A stretch of 64,000 bases of DNA from Massilia agri (GTDB lineage Bacteria; Pseudomonadota; Gammaproteobacteria; Burkholderiales; Burkholderiaceae_D), in NCBI RefSeq assembly GCF_024753255.1, contig NZ_JANUHA010000004.1, positions 289,547 through 353,546 of the forward strand, in the 5' to 3' direction. A model generated the notes under the pieces. The model was not told where the DNA came from, did no database searches, and saw nothing but the letters and a program-made list of their open reading frames with translations. The first letter of the stretch is position 1; each line of letters opens with the position of its first letter. A program made the position numbers and the translations under genes. Below are positions 16,616 to 25,236 of the stretch, piece after piece.

Positions 16616-17245
16616 TCAGGGACGGACGATGCGCAGCAGTTCGGTTGGCGTGCCGAATTCGCGCTCGGGTTTGATGCGGCGCAGCGCCTCGATCGGCGCA
16701 TAGCCCCAGCTGACGGCGCCGAAGGCCACGCCGACCTTGCGCGCCGCTTCCGCATCCATGGCCTGGTCGCCCACGTAGAGCGCATGCGCGGCCGGCACCG
16801 CGGCCTGCTTCACCACCTTGCGGATGCGCGCGGCCTTGCCGAAGATCGACATGCCGCATTCGTAGTGCTGGAACAAATCGCCCAGCGCCGGGCCCAGCAC
16901 CAGCCGCACGTTCTGCTCCGAATTCGAGGACACGATGGCCAGGCGCACGCCTTCGCGGCTGAGCGTGTGCAGCACCTCGTGGATGCCGTCGAACAGCGGG
17001 ATGCGCGCCGCGTTCTCGCGCATCAGGCCGATGAAGCTGCGCGAGGCCAGCGGCAGCTTCCAGGCCGGCATGCCGAGGTGGCGCATGATGGTGCGGGTAT
17101 CGTGGTGGCGCAGCTGCTGCGCCTCTTCGCCGTCGACGCGGCGAAAGCCGTGCTCGTCCGCGATGCGGTTGAACACGCTGACGAAGAAGGGAAAGGAATC
17201 GGCCAGCGTGCCGTCGAAGTCGAAAATGGCGAGGCGGTAAGACAT
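16616..17245 (-). CDS. HAD-superfamily phosphatase, phosphoglycolate-phosphatase-like
   Basis: A 209-aa HAD hydrolase. Motif I FDFDGTLADS (residues 7-16, nucleophile Asp), motif II SSN near residue 106, a Lys-rich motif III (FGKAARIRKVVK) and motif IV VGDQAMDAEAA are present, with a helical cap between motifs I and II as in Gph-type enzymes. The end GTPTELLRIV is common in this group. It probably dephosphorylates a small metabolite; the exact substrate cannot be told. Start MSYRLAIFDFDG at 17245 is chosen because the upstream extension has no family resemblance. Convergent with rtcB, 3 bp apart. Confidence 0.9.
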   Translation of the reverse strand: MSYRLAIFDFDGTLADSFPFFVSVFNRIADEHGFRRVDGEEAQQLRHHDTRTIMRHLGMPAWKLPLASRSFIGLMRENAARIPLFDGIHEVLHTLSREGVRLAIVSSNSEQNVRLVLGPALGDLFQHYECGMSIFGKAARIRKVVKQAAVPAAHALYVGDQAMDAEAARKVGVAFGAVSWGYAPIEALRRIKPEREFGTPTELLRIVRP

Positions 17246-17288
17246 GCGGGCACACGATAGGAACAATGCGCCCGATTATATTGGAACC

Positions 17289-18029
17289 TCAGGCCGTGCC
17301 CCCGTTCGCTCGCAGCACCTGGCCATTGACCCAGCCCGACTCTTCGCTCACCAGGAAGGACACGATGCGCGCGATATCGCCCGGCTCGCCCAGGCGTTCG
17401 AGCGGGGGCATCTTGGCGAAACCGGCGATCTGTTCCTGGGTCTTCCCGGAGAAGAACAGCTCGGTGGCAACCGGCCCCGGCGCCACGGTGTTGACGCGGA
17501 TCCGGCGGCCGCGCAGTTCCTTGGCGAAGATGGCGCCCATCGCCTCCACCGCCGCCTTGCTGGCGCTGTAGATCGCATAGCCCGGCAGCTTCATCGCCAG
17601 CACGGTCGTGGAAAAGTTCACGATGCGCCCGCCGTCGTTCAGGCGCCGCGCCGCCTCGCGCAGGGTGTTGAAGGTGCCCTGCACATTGATGCCGAAGGTG
17701 TTTTCGAAGAGCTCGTCGCTGGTCTCGGCCAGCGGCATGGTCTTGAGCACGCCGGCATTGTTGACCAGTACGTCCACCCGGCCCAGCTCGCGCTCGGCGG
17801 CATCGAACAGGGCGCGCACGTCGTCCGGTTTGGAGACGTCGGCCCGCACGGCGATGGCGCCGTGGCCGACGGCGTGCAGGGTCGCCACCACGCGCTGCGC
17901 CTCGGCTTCGTTGCTGGCGTAGTTGACGACGATGTGGTAGCCGTCCTCGGCGAGGCGCTGGGCGATGGCGGCGCCGATACCGCGCGATGCGCCGGTGACG
18001 ATGGCGACTGGGCGGGTGTCCTGGTTCAT
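17289..18029 (-). CDS. SDR-family oxidoreductase
   Basis: A 246-aa classical short-chain dehydrogenase/reductase with a Rossmann fold: TGASRGIG cofactor motif (residues 13-20), NNAG (about 86-89), catalytic Ser and YxxxK (YAIYSASK), and PGPVATE after it. The Arg-free turn and NYASNEAEA suggest NADPH preference. The ATG at 18029 follows AGGAGA. It is downstream of the MBL-fold gene on the same strand (82 bp), and both are divergent from a GlxA-type regulator, so they may form a small regulated unit. The substrate is unknown. Confidence 0.93.
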   Translation of the reverse strand: MNQDTRPVAIVTGASRGIGAAIAQRLAEDGYHIVVNYASNEAEAQRVVATLHAVGHGAIAVRADVSKPDDVRALFDAAERELGRVDVLVNNAGVLKTMPLAETSDELFENTFGINVQGTFNTLREAARRLNDGGRIVNFSTTVLAMKLPGYAIYSASKAAVEAMGAIFAKELRGRRIRVNTVAPGPVATELFFSGKTQEQIAGFAKMPPLERLGEPGDIARIVSFLVSEESGWVNGQVLRANGGTA

Positions 18030-18111
18030 GCGGATTCTCCTCTGGTCTGGATGGGATGTCCGCATGATGAACGATTATCGAAAAGGGATAATTACGGAAA
18101 AACCGCCATCA

Positions 18112-18915
18112 TTATTCCATCGCCATTAACAGTTCTTCCTCATGGAACACCAGGGTCTCGCCATCGGCCGGGACGTGGAGCCGCGCCTGCATGCCGGCCT
18201 GCGCGGCGGCCTGCGCCAGCCCGGTCCGCGTGACCGGGCAGTGACTCAGTGCCTCGAGGTGGTTCGCCACCACCTGGCCTTGCGTGAGGCGCAGCAGGTC
18301 GACGACATCCTGCTCGTCCATGATGATCTCGCTGCCCAGGTCGAAACGGGCGCCGCCGGCCGGCACCAGGCACACGTCCGGCTGGCGGCCGGCGACGAAC
18401 TCGCGCACCCGCGGCGTGAGCAGGGTGTCGCCCGACAGGTAGAGCGTCGGCTCGCCCGGCATCTCGATGTAGTAGCCGACGCCGTGCTCCATCAGGAGGG
18501 CCACCGCGCCGCGTCCGTGGCGGCAGGGCACCGTCGTCACCTGTCCATCCAGGAAAGGCTGTGGCGCATGGGCGCTGCTCCCCAGGGGCTGCACGTTCAG
18601 GCCGCGGCCGCGCAGGTAGTCGGCGTCGTGCGGCGTGCAGATCACGGGGATGCCGCGCTCGCGCAGCCAGCGCTTGCCGGCGCGGTCGAGGTGGTCGAAG
18701 TGGCCTTTCTGGCAGTGCGTGATCAGGCAGTGCGTGACCGTCTCGAGCAGGGCGTCGGCGCCGAAGGGCAGTTCGACCGTGGGATTGCGCGCGCGTCCAC
18801 CGCCGAAGCGCAGGGGCGGCAGCGCGCCTTGTGGGGCCAGCATGGGGTCGACGAGGATGCGATGGGGGCCGAGGTCGACGATGATGGTGGCGTTGCGCAG
18901 CTGGGTGATCTTCAT
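18112..18915 (-). CDS. MBL-fold metallo-hydrolase (UlaG-like)
   Basis: A 267-aa metallo-beta-lactamase-fold hydrolase. The metal motif reads THCQKGHFDHLD (residues 69-80): the usual HxHxDH is stretched to H-x4-H-x-D-H. Further ligands are likely in SGDTLL and in VVANHLEALSHC. The opening MKITQLRNATIIVDLGPHRILVDPML is typical of UlaG/YhfI-type proteins acting on phosphodiesters or lactones. It starts 91 bp from the divergent AraC-type gene. Function is not predictable beyond metal-dependent hydrolase. Confidence 0.87.
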   Translation of the reverse strand: MKITQLRNATIIVDLGPHRILVDPMLAPQGALPPLRFGGGRARNPTVELPFGADALLETVTHCLITHCQKGHFDHLDRAGKRWLRERGIPVICTPHDADYLRGRGLNVQPLGSSAHAPQPFLDGQVTTVPCRHGRGAVALLMEHGVGYYIEMPGEPTLYLSGDTLLTPRVREFVAGRQPDVCLVPAGGARFDLGSEIIMDEQDVVDLLRLTQGQVVANHLEALSHCPVTRTGLAQAAAQAGMQARLHVPADGETLVFHEEELLMAME

Positions 18916-19005
18916 GCGGTTTCTCCTTGAGTGACGCCGCCATTGTCAGCCGGCGCCCGATCTGCTCCAATGGCGGGAAACGACATAAACCATCCAATTT
19001 CCGCC

Positions 19006-19977
19006 ATGGCCCAGCCTTCCTTGCGCGTCGCCCTGCTGCTCTACCCCGGCTGCATGCCCGCCGGCCTGCTCGCCTTCGCCGACCTGCTGCACGCGGCCAA
19101 CCGGCGTGCCGGCAGGCGCCTGTTCGAGACCGTGTTCGTCGGGCTGGCCGAAGGCGAGGTCGCCTGCGCGCACGGCTTGCGCCTGCCGGCCGCGCAAGCG
19201 CTCGACGGGACGCAGGTGGATGCCCTCCTGGTGCCTGGTTTCTGGACCGAATCCGCCGAACAGGTGGAGGCGGCGCTGGCGGACAACGCGCCGCTGGTCG
19301 CCGCCATCGGCCGGCTCGGCAAGCACGTCGCGGTGTGGAGCTACTGCACCGGCGTGTGCCTGGCCGCCGCCGCGCGCAGGCTGGACCGGCAGGGCGCGAC
19401 CATCACCTGGTGGCTGGCGGACAGCGCGAGAAAGCGCTTCCCGAAAGTCGACTGGCAGGTCGAGCGCACCGACGTGTTCAACGTACGCACGGCGACCGCC
19501 TCCGGCGTGAACGGCTACCTGCCGATCGCCCAGGCCGTCATCGAATCGCGCCTGAGCATGGAGGCCTACCGCGACCTGACCCGCCTGATGGTGTTGCCGC
19601 GTCCCGAGCGCACCCACCAGGCCTTCCAGACCGTGCACCTGATCGCCCAGCCCGGCCGCCTGATGCGGCGCCTGCACGATGCGGTCGAACGCCTGCCGGC
19701 GGGGGAGGGCACCTTGCCGCGGCTGGCGCGCGAACTCGCTACCTCCGAGCGCACCCTGGCGCGCAAGGTGCTTGCCGCCACCGGCCTGCCCGCCGCGGCC
19801 TGGGTGCGGCGCGTGAAGCTGAACCAGGTGAGCGAGCGCCTGATCCATACCGGCCTGCCGGCCAGCACCATCAGCGCGGAGCTGGGCTTCAGCAGCGACG
19901 CGGGGATGCGGCGCATGTTCAAGGAAGCGACGGGGATGACGACGGCGCAGTACCGGCAGGCCTTCGGACGGGCCTGA
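19006..19977 (+). CDS. GlxA-family transcriptional regulator (DJ-1/PfpI + AraC HTH)
   Basis: A 323-aa regulator. Residues 5-190 form a class-I glutamine-amidotransferase-like (DJ-1/PfpI) sensor domain with the nucleophile elbow WSYCTGVCLAAAAR; residues about 225-320 are a double helix-turn-helix of AraC type (LARELATSERTLARKV ... ISAELGFSSDAGMRRMFKEATG). The ATG at 19006 is used; upstream in-frame ATGs would lie in the promoter gap. Divergent orientation to the MBL/SDR pair suggests these are its targets, by the usual rule for such arrangements (inference). Confidence 0.92.
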   Translation: MAQPSLRVALLLYPGCMPAGLLAFADLLHAANRRAGRRLFETVFVGLAEGEVACAHGLRLPAAQALDGTQVDALLVPGFWTESAEQVEAALADNAPLVAAIGRLGKHVAVWSYCTGVCLAAAARRLDRQGATITWWLADSARKRFPKVDWQVERTDVFNVRTATASGVNGYLPIAQAVIESRLSMEAYRDLTRLMVLPRPERTHQAFQTVHLIAQPGRLMRRLHDAVERLPAGEGTLPRLARELATSERTLARKVLAATGLPAAAWVRRVKLNQVSERLIHTGLPASTISAELGFSSDAGMRRMFKEATGMTTAQYRQAFGRA

Positions 19978-19990
19978 GTTCCGGTTGCCC

Positions 19991-20455
19991 TCAGCAGCCG
20001 TCGCCTGTGGCGGTCATGCAGACGGTCGCCACGCGCCGCCGCTCGACGTAGTCGGGGCGAACCACGTCGGCGCCCGTAGGGGCGGGGCAGCTGGCGGCAT
20101 TGCAGGCGACCGCCTCGATGCGGTAGGCGTTCTTGGCGATGGGCGCGCCCGGCGCGGATTCGCCCTCGCTGAAGCTGCGTACGCTGCAGCGGACCCGGAC
20201 CCGGAAGCCCGTATCGGCCATGAAGTCGGTCAGGGTCTGGTCGCCGAAGCACGCATTGGCGCGCAGCTGGTAAAGGCCCCACTCCATGCCGCCGCGCGCA
20301 GCCATGCTGGCGCGCACGCCGAGCAGGTTCTGGTTGACGGTCTGCTGCTGGGTAGCGGACAGGCGCAGCAGCGCCACCGAGATGCCGGCGACGACGACCA
20401 GCAGCACCACCGCCGCGATGTAGGCGAAACCTGACTGGCGCATGCGCTCTTTCAT
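19991..20455 (-). CDS. mshP: MSHA pilus biogenesis protein MshP-like
   Basis: A 154-aa protein with a short basic leader and one long N-terminal hydrophobic helix (QSGFAYIAAVVLLVVVAGIS), then LLRLSATQQQTVNQNLLGVR and AARGGMEWGLYQL, which are typical of MshP and related PilX-like minor pilins. The C-terminal part carries six or so cysteines. It is last in the mshQ-C-D-O-P set and overlaps mshO by 4 bp. It probably sits in the inner membrane and helps start or finish pilus assembly. Confidence 0.82.
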   Translation of the reverse strand: MKERMRQSGFAYIAAVVLLVVVAGISVALLRLSATQQQTVNQNLLGVRASMAARGGMEWGLYQLRANACFGDQTLTDFMADTGFRVRVRCSVRSFSEGESAPGAPIAKNAYRIEAVACNAASCPAPTGADVVRPDYVERRRVATVCMTATGDGC

Positions 20456-21315
20456 GGCACGTTGTTCACATGGGCGCCGATCGTCAGCGAAACCGATTCG
20501 CCTCCATCGGTGAGAGTCAGCTGCATCTGCATGAAGCCGCTCTGCTGGGTCGCGCCCTGGTTGGGCGAATAGGTGATTTCGCAGCGCTCGACCTTGCTGG
20601 CCAGTACAGGCGCATTGGCGGGAATGCCGTTGCAGACCTGGCCGGGGGCGATCGGACGCACCACCCGCACCAGCTGGCCGGTGCCGGTACCGTCGTTGAG
20701 TCCCTGGGTGCAGATGTAGCTGACCGCCTGTCCGCCCGGCACCACGACGAAGCGGCCGCCGGTATAGCCGTTGGGAATGGTGAGCGGCTCCAGCAGGGTG
20801 ACGCGGTGCTCGCCCATCCAGCTGGCCGGAGCGGGCGTTGCCACTTGCTGGATGGTCCTGACGTTGGGTCCTGTGACACCCTGATAGACGTCCGAGTTGT
20901 TCTGGTTGCCGACGACGACCAGGTCGCCGGGACGCGGCGCCGCCATGAAGGTGGTGAGCACGTCGAACTCGTTGGTCGGCGTGTCGAAATCGAGGAAGGT
21001 TTCGCCGGTGCGCGCCGGGTCGACGTCCGGTCCGGCGCGATAGCGGCCGCCGTCGCTGCTGGGCACCAGTTCCAGGCATTGCGCATTGCCGAGCCTGAGC
21101 GAATTCGGCACTGCGCTGCGCACCTCGGTGACGATGCGGCGCAGGGCGGAGTCGGCCTGGTCGGTCAGCCCGGCGCGTTTGCCCACTGCCAGGTAGCCCT
21201 GCACCGTGGGCTTGATCTGCATGGCGATGATGCCGCCGATCGCCCCGATCAGCACCATGACGATGATGAGTTCGACGAGGGAGAAGCCGCGCTGTTTCGG
21301 GAATCGCTTCGTCAT
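20452..21315 (-). CDS. mshO: MSHA minor pilin MshO-like
   Basis: A 287-aa type IV pilin-like protein: leader MTKRFPKQRG, then the N-methylated FSLVELIIVMVLIGAIGG helix with Glu5 after the Gly/Phe cleavage site, and a large globular C-terminal domain with several cysteines. Size and position between mshD and mshP match MshO. It overlaps both neighbours by 4 bp (ATGA), so the set is translated as a unit. Confidence 0.85.
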   Translation of the reverse strand: MTKRFPKQRGFSLVELIIVMVLIGAIGGIIAMQIKPTVQGYLAVGKRAGLTDQADSALRRIVTEVRSAVPNSLRLGNAQCLELVPSSDGGRYRAGPDVDPARTGETFLDFDTPTNEFDVLTTFMAAPRPGDLVVVGNQNNSDVYQGVTGPNVRTIQQVATPAPASWMGEHRVTLLEPLTIPNGYTGGRFVVVPGGQAVSYICTQGLNDGTGTGQLVRVVRPIAPGQVCNGIPANAPVLASKVERCEITYSPNQGATQQSGFMQMQLTLTDGGESVSLTIGAHVNNVP

Positions 21316-21788
21316 GGCAGGGGCGCCGTCTTCCAGCCGGTCAGCACGAGGCGCTCGGCGCCGCGGGTCACGGTGACCTGCACGCGCAAGGCGTCGCCGG
21401 CCGCGACCGAGCTCAAGGCCACACCCGCCACGTTGATGCGGACCGCCACGTTATAGGTCTCGAGGCCGGCGATCGGATCGCCGTCGACGTCGCGGATGCC
21501 CGTGGTGGCGTAGCCGTCCGCCGCATCGTCGATGGGATCGAAATCGCGGATGTCGTTGAAGTCGGCGCGCGTGGCCGAGGGATCCGTATTCTGGGTGAAC
21601 GGCTTGAGCATGATCTCTTCCATCAGGCTTTCGCCGATTGCCAGCATCTGCTGGCTGACGACCGGGTCGGCGCTGGCGCGGGTGGCGCGCGTAAAGGCTG
21701 CCACCAGGCCGGCGAGCGCCGCGCTGACGATGACGATAGCGATGACCAGTTCCACCAGCGTCACGCCGGCCATGCGTTTATTGGACAT
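21312..21788 (-). CDS. mshD: MSHA minor pilin MshD-like
   Basis: A 158-aa prepilin: MSNKRMAG then VTLVELVIAIVIVSAALAGL (cleavage after Gly8, Glu at mature +5). The following ISA/TRASADPVVSQQMLAIGESLMEEI is usual for MshD/GspI-like proteins. The ATG at 21788 lies 11 bp inside the end of the upstream mshC frame; longer in-frame starts would overlap that gene fully. Confidence 0.83.
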   Translation of the reverse strand: MSNKRMAGVTLVELVIAIVIVSAALAGLVAAFTRATRASADPVVSQQMLAIGESLMEEIMLKPFTQNTDPSATRADFNDIRDFDPIDDAADGYATTGIRDVDGDPIAGLETYNVAVRINVAGVALSSVAAGDALRVQVTVTRGAERLVLTGWKTAPLP

Positions 21789-22236
21789 AGCCGGTGCTTC
21801 CTTCGAAGGCAATGCTGCGCACGGTCCGGGTGTCAAGTCTGATGGCGACGCTGCCGCTGGCCTGCTGCGTGCCCGCCGCATCGAGGGTGATCGTGCCGTT
21901 GGGCTGGAAGAACAGCGCATGGGTCGATGCCGCCACGCCGCTGGCGTCGGTCTTGTACGAAGCGGCGTCCAGATCGGTGTCGCAGCCGGCGGCGCCGGCC
22001 TGCGCCGCGACGCGCAGGGTCACGGCGGTGCTGCCGACCGTGGCGCACACCAGGCGCCGTTTTGCGACTGCGGATTTCTGCGCGGTGCGCAAGGCGCTGA
22101 CCACCTCGTCGCCGAACACGGCGGCCGCCACGCCATTGTCGCCCATCAGGCGCGGCACGCCGATCGCCGCGAGGACGCCGATCAGGACCATCACCACGAT
22201 CAGCTCGACCATCGTGAACCCCGCGGCGCGCCTCAA
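21778..22236 (-). CDS. mshC: MSHA prepilin MshC/GspH-like, TTG start
   Basis: A 152-aa prepilin that begins MRRAAG-FTMVELIVVM, with the prepilin peptidase site after Gly6 and the invariant Glu at mature +5. The start is a TTG at 22236 that overlaps the mshQ stop (TTGA), with GAGG 7 bp upstream. Starting at the internal ATG (22212) would remove the leader and make the protein unprocessable; starting further upstream would bury the gene in mshQ. The C-terminal part has the beta-rich GspH/FimT-like character. Confidence 0.83.
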   Translation of the reverse strand: MRRAAGFTMVELIVVMVLIGVLAAIGVPRLMGDNGVAAAVFGDEVVSALRTAQKSAVAKRRLVCATVGSTAVTLRVAAQAGAAGCDTDLDAASYKTDASGVAASTHALFFQPNGTITLDAAGTQQASGSVAIRLDTRTVRSIAFEGSTGYVQ

Positions 22237-25118
22237 TTGAAGACCTCGCGCACGTGGATGACGCTGCGGGAGCCCGGCAGGAAGACGCCGAAGGTCGCGC
22301 GCGCCGACGGGTCGGTCGGCTCGGTCCGGCAGGAAGCGGTCTGGGGACGCAGCCAGGGGTTCTTCCCGGGACTGGAGAGCGGATGCGTACCGGCGCAAGC
22401 GTTGTCCTTGTTGCTGGCGTTGTCGAGGTTGATCGCGATATCGACCCAGCCCGGCCCGCCTGCGGTCGCCTGCAGGAGGAAGCTGCCCGAACCCTTTAGC
22501 AGCTTGAACGGAGTGGGAAATTCCTTTGCGAGCGTCATCGTCGTCGGCGCCGGGCTGAAAGCGAAGGCGGCATGCGTCAGGGTGGTGAAATCGTCCACGT
22601 CGTTCCTGATCCAGCTGCTGCCGGTCCAGTACTCGGCGGCGAGCTGCACCTCGAGCTTGGCCTTCTCGCCGCCGCTCGTGTTGAAGATGCGCAGGCGGCC
22701 CAGGCGCACCTCGGTCTGCAGCCCGGCGCCGGGCTGGCTCTTCGAGGTGGCGCTGGCGCTGGTGGCGTGCACGGCGATCTTCGCGGGCTTGACGGCCTTC
22801 GTCAGCACATAGGCGCGCGCCAGGGGCGCCTTGCCCTCCTTGAAGCCGGTGGCGGCGATCTTCGGCGGCGCGGGCGGAGCCCAGGCGCCGGGGCCGCCGT
22901 CGGAACCCACCGCGTCGATCGTGACTTCCTCGCTGTAGGCGCCCTGGTAATTCCGGGTGATGGCGCCCTGATCGTTCCTGGCCGTCACCTGGAGCGCAAT
23001 GTCCTGTCCAGAGTAGTCGAAGGGACGCACGGGTGAGGCCGGATCGCGTTCGACCTGCAGGTAGTCAGGGACGAAGGGGCCGAGATCCTTGCAGTCGCCG
23101 GTCCCGCTGATACCGCTGGTCGCCATCTTCGTCCCCAGGAAGTCGTCCTGGCTGACCTTCAGGCCCATGTGGCCTGCTTCCGACCATGCCGGCTTGATCG
23201 CGGCAACACCGTCCTGGAAGTCGCTGGCGCTGGCGGGGCTGACGCTGCCCTTGAAGAGATCGACGACGCAGTTGTCGATCCCGATGCCGGTGGTTCCGGC
23301 AGGCAGCAGGTCGACGTCGAATCCGCGCGTGGTGCCCTTCTTCGCATTCTGGGCGGTGACCGTGGCCGCGAACGGGACCCCGGCCACGAAGCCGCGGGCA
23401 TCGGGCTTGGGCGCACTGACGGCGAAGGCAAAGGGCACGGCGATGAACGGACCTTCGCCCTCGACGGTGGCGCCGTCGGCGCTGTAGCTGGCCTTCACCT
23501 TGACCTCGCCGACGTCGTCGTAGGTGAGCGCGAATTTGCCGGTACCGGTGTTGTCGAAGCTGACCTGCACGTCCTTTGTCGCCGCCACGCCGGCAGGGCT
23601 GGCCATGCCGCTGCAACTCAGGCGTGCTGCGTTCTGGCCGGTGTCCCCGCCCGGCTCGGCCAGGCGCAGGTAATCGCGCCCGGACGCCGGTCGGCTGTGC
23701 GCGCAGCTGAAAGCCACCTTGAGGGCCGTGTCGCTGAAGGCGGGCACGCAGGCTTTTCTATCGTTGGACGGCTTCAGGGCCTGGATTGTTGCGGACACGA
23801 CTTCGCCGGCGCGATGATTCTGCGCCTTGATCTCGAAAGCGGTCTTGTCGGAGAAAGCCATATCGCAGCTGCCCGTCCTGCTGCTCGTGTTGTAGCACTC
23901 GAAGGTGCCGGTCACGGCCAGCGCTACCTTGCCCGCCTGGATGCTGGACACGCTCGCCGAAGCGACCCCGCTGGAGCCGAAGCTCACCAGGCCGCTGCCG
24001 GGGCTCAGGCCGACGGTTTGCGCGTTCGCGAAATGCGGCGCGGTGCAGCTGGCGTTGGCGCAGGCGGTGATCGTGACGGTCTCGGGGACGCAGCTGTTCG
24101 CCTGGCCGTCATGGGTGATCAGGTAGTGGTCGACCGTCTTCGAGGCCAGCCCCTCGCAGCGCGGCCCGTTCGCGGAATTGACCTCGTAGCCGCTGTTGTT
24201 GGTCACGCAGTCGCATTTGTTCTTCTTGGTGCCGTTCTTGCAGTAGATCGTGCCGCTCACCCGCCCTGCCCATTCCAGCGTCGCCCAGTTGACCCTGGCG
24301 TCGCCGGTGATGAGGGCGCTGGAGGACTGCAGCAGCAAGTCGCCGGTATCGACGTTGCCGGTCACCGCATTGCCCGAGCCCATGGTCATGCTGCTGCTCG
24401 CGATCACGTTGCCGGTCACCTTGCTGCCGGAGGCCAGCATGTCGAAGACCGGCGCAGTGACCTTGCCGGTAACCGTGCTGCCCGACGCCAGCGTGAACTT
24501 GCTGCTCGCAGTGACGTCGCCGGTGATCGTCACCGGCGAACCGGTGTTCACGACGGTGCCGGAGATGTTGCCCGTGATGCGGGAGTGGGAGCTGATGTTG
24601 ACCACGCCCTTCGACGTGAGGTTACCGGTGATGGTCACCCGGTCCGTGCCGAACTGGATTGCCCCGGCCGAAATGTTGGCGACGGCCGACTGCGCCGATG
24701 CGCCCATCGAGAAGGTTCCGCCGACTTCGATATCGCCGCCCGAGATCTTGAGGTTGGACGGATTGACGTCTTTCAGGTTCAGGTTGCCCGTCACGATGAG
24801 CTTCGAACCGCTGCCCATCGACAGGCCCTGGTTCCAGGTGACCGCGACGTTATTCGTAACCTTGAGGGTATAGCCGCTGCCGATCACGACCGAGTCGTCC
24901 CAGTCGAGGTAGGCCGGATAAGGACAGGTATAGACCTTGTTGGAGAGCGTGCAGGTATCGACCGTGTTGCCGTTGAACGTGTAGACGGTGGCATGCGCCG
25001 CGCTGCTGCCCAGCAGTCCTGCGAAGAACAGCAGGCAGGCCGCCATCCACGCCAATGCGCCGCGCCGCCGCAGCAGCGCGCGGGCGAGGATCAGTGTGAA
25101 GGGGAAGGGAAAGGACAC
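22233..25118 (-). CDS. mshQ: MshQ-like surface protein, DUF6701
   Basis: A 961-aa exported protein with a signal peptide (hydrophobic about 22-42, cleavage near AHA-TV). Residues about 80-290 form an imperfect beta-solenoid of repeats such as ITGNIS, VTGKVT and VTGNV. A Cys-rich section follows near 295-345, and the remainder matches the large MshQ/DUF6701 region with Ig-like beta-strands. MshQ proteins are linked to MSHA pili, perhaps as a tip adhesin. Here it is first in the set, whereas mshQ is last in the Vibrio locus. No promoter was pinned; leuA ends 118 bp further downstream on the same strand side. Confidence 0.82.
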   Translation of the reverse strand: MSFPFPFTLILARALLRRRGALAWMAACLLFFAGLLGSSAAHATVYTFNGNTVDTCTLSNKVYTCPYPAYLDWDDSVVIGSGYTLKVTNNVAVTWNQGLSMGSGSKLIVTGNLNLKDVNPSNLKISGGDIEVGGTFSMGASAQSAVANISAGAIQFGTDRVTITGNLTSKGVVNISSHSRITGNISGTVVNTGSPVTITGDVTASSKFTLASGSTVTGKVTAPVFDMLASGSKVTGNVIASSSMTMGSGNAVTGNVDTGDLLLQSSSALITGDARVNWATLEWAGRVSGTIYCKNGTKKNKCDCVTNNSGYEVNSANGPRCEGLASKTVDHYLITHDGQANSCVPETVTITACANASCTAPHFANAQTVGLSPGSGLVSFGSSGVASASVSSIQAGKVALAVTGTFECYNTSSRTGSCDMAFSDKTAFEIKAQNHRAGEVVSATIQALKPSNDRKACVPAFSDTALKVAFSCAHSRPASGRDYLRLAEPGGDTGQNAARLSCSGMASPAGVAATKDVQVSFDNTGTGKFALTYDDVGEVKVKASYSADGATVEGEGPFIAVPFAFAVSAPKPDARGFVAGVPFAATVTAQNAKKGTTRGFDVDLLPAGTTGIGIDNCVVDLFKGSVSPASASDFQDGVAAIKPAWSEAGHMGLKVSQDDFLGTKMATSGISGTGDCKDLGPFVPDYLQVERDPASPVRPFDYSGQDIALQVTARNDQGAITRNYQGAYSEEVTIDAVGSDGGPGAWAPPAPPKIAATGFKEGKAPLARAYVLTKAVKPAKIAVHATSASATSKSQPGAGLQTEVRLGRLRIFNTSGGEKAKLEVQLAAEYWTGSSWIRNDVDDFTTLTHAAFAFSPAPTTMTLAKEFPTPFKLLKGSGSFLLQATAGGPGWVDIAINLDNASNKDNACAGTHPLSSPGKNPWLRPQTASCRTEPTDPSARATFGVFLPGSRSVIHVREVFN

Positions 25119-25236
25119 GGCTTGTCCATAGTCAAAAGCGTCAATTCCCGAAAGTTTGCATCAGTTAACGTGATGCGACAACGAATTTTTCGGTAAAGCA
25201 ACGCTTTTCTGGACAAGCCGGCAACAAACTCTTTCT

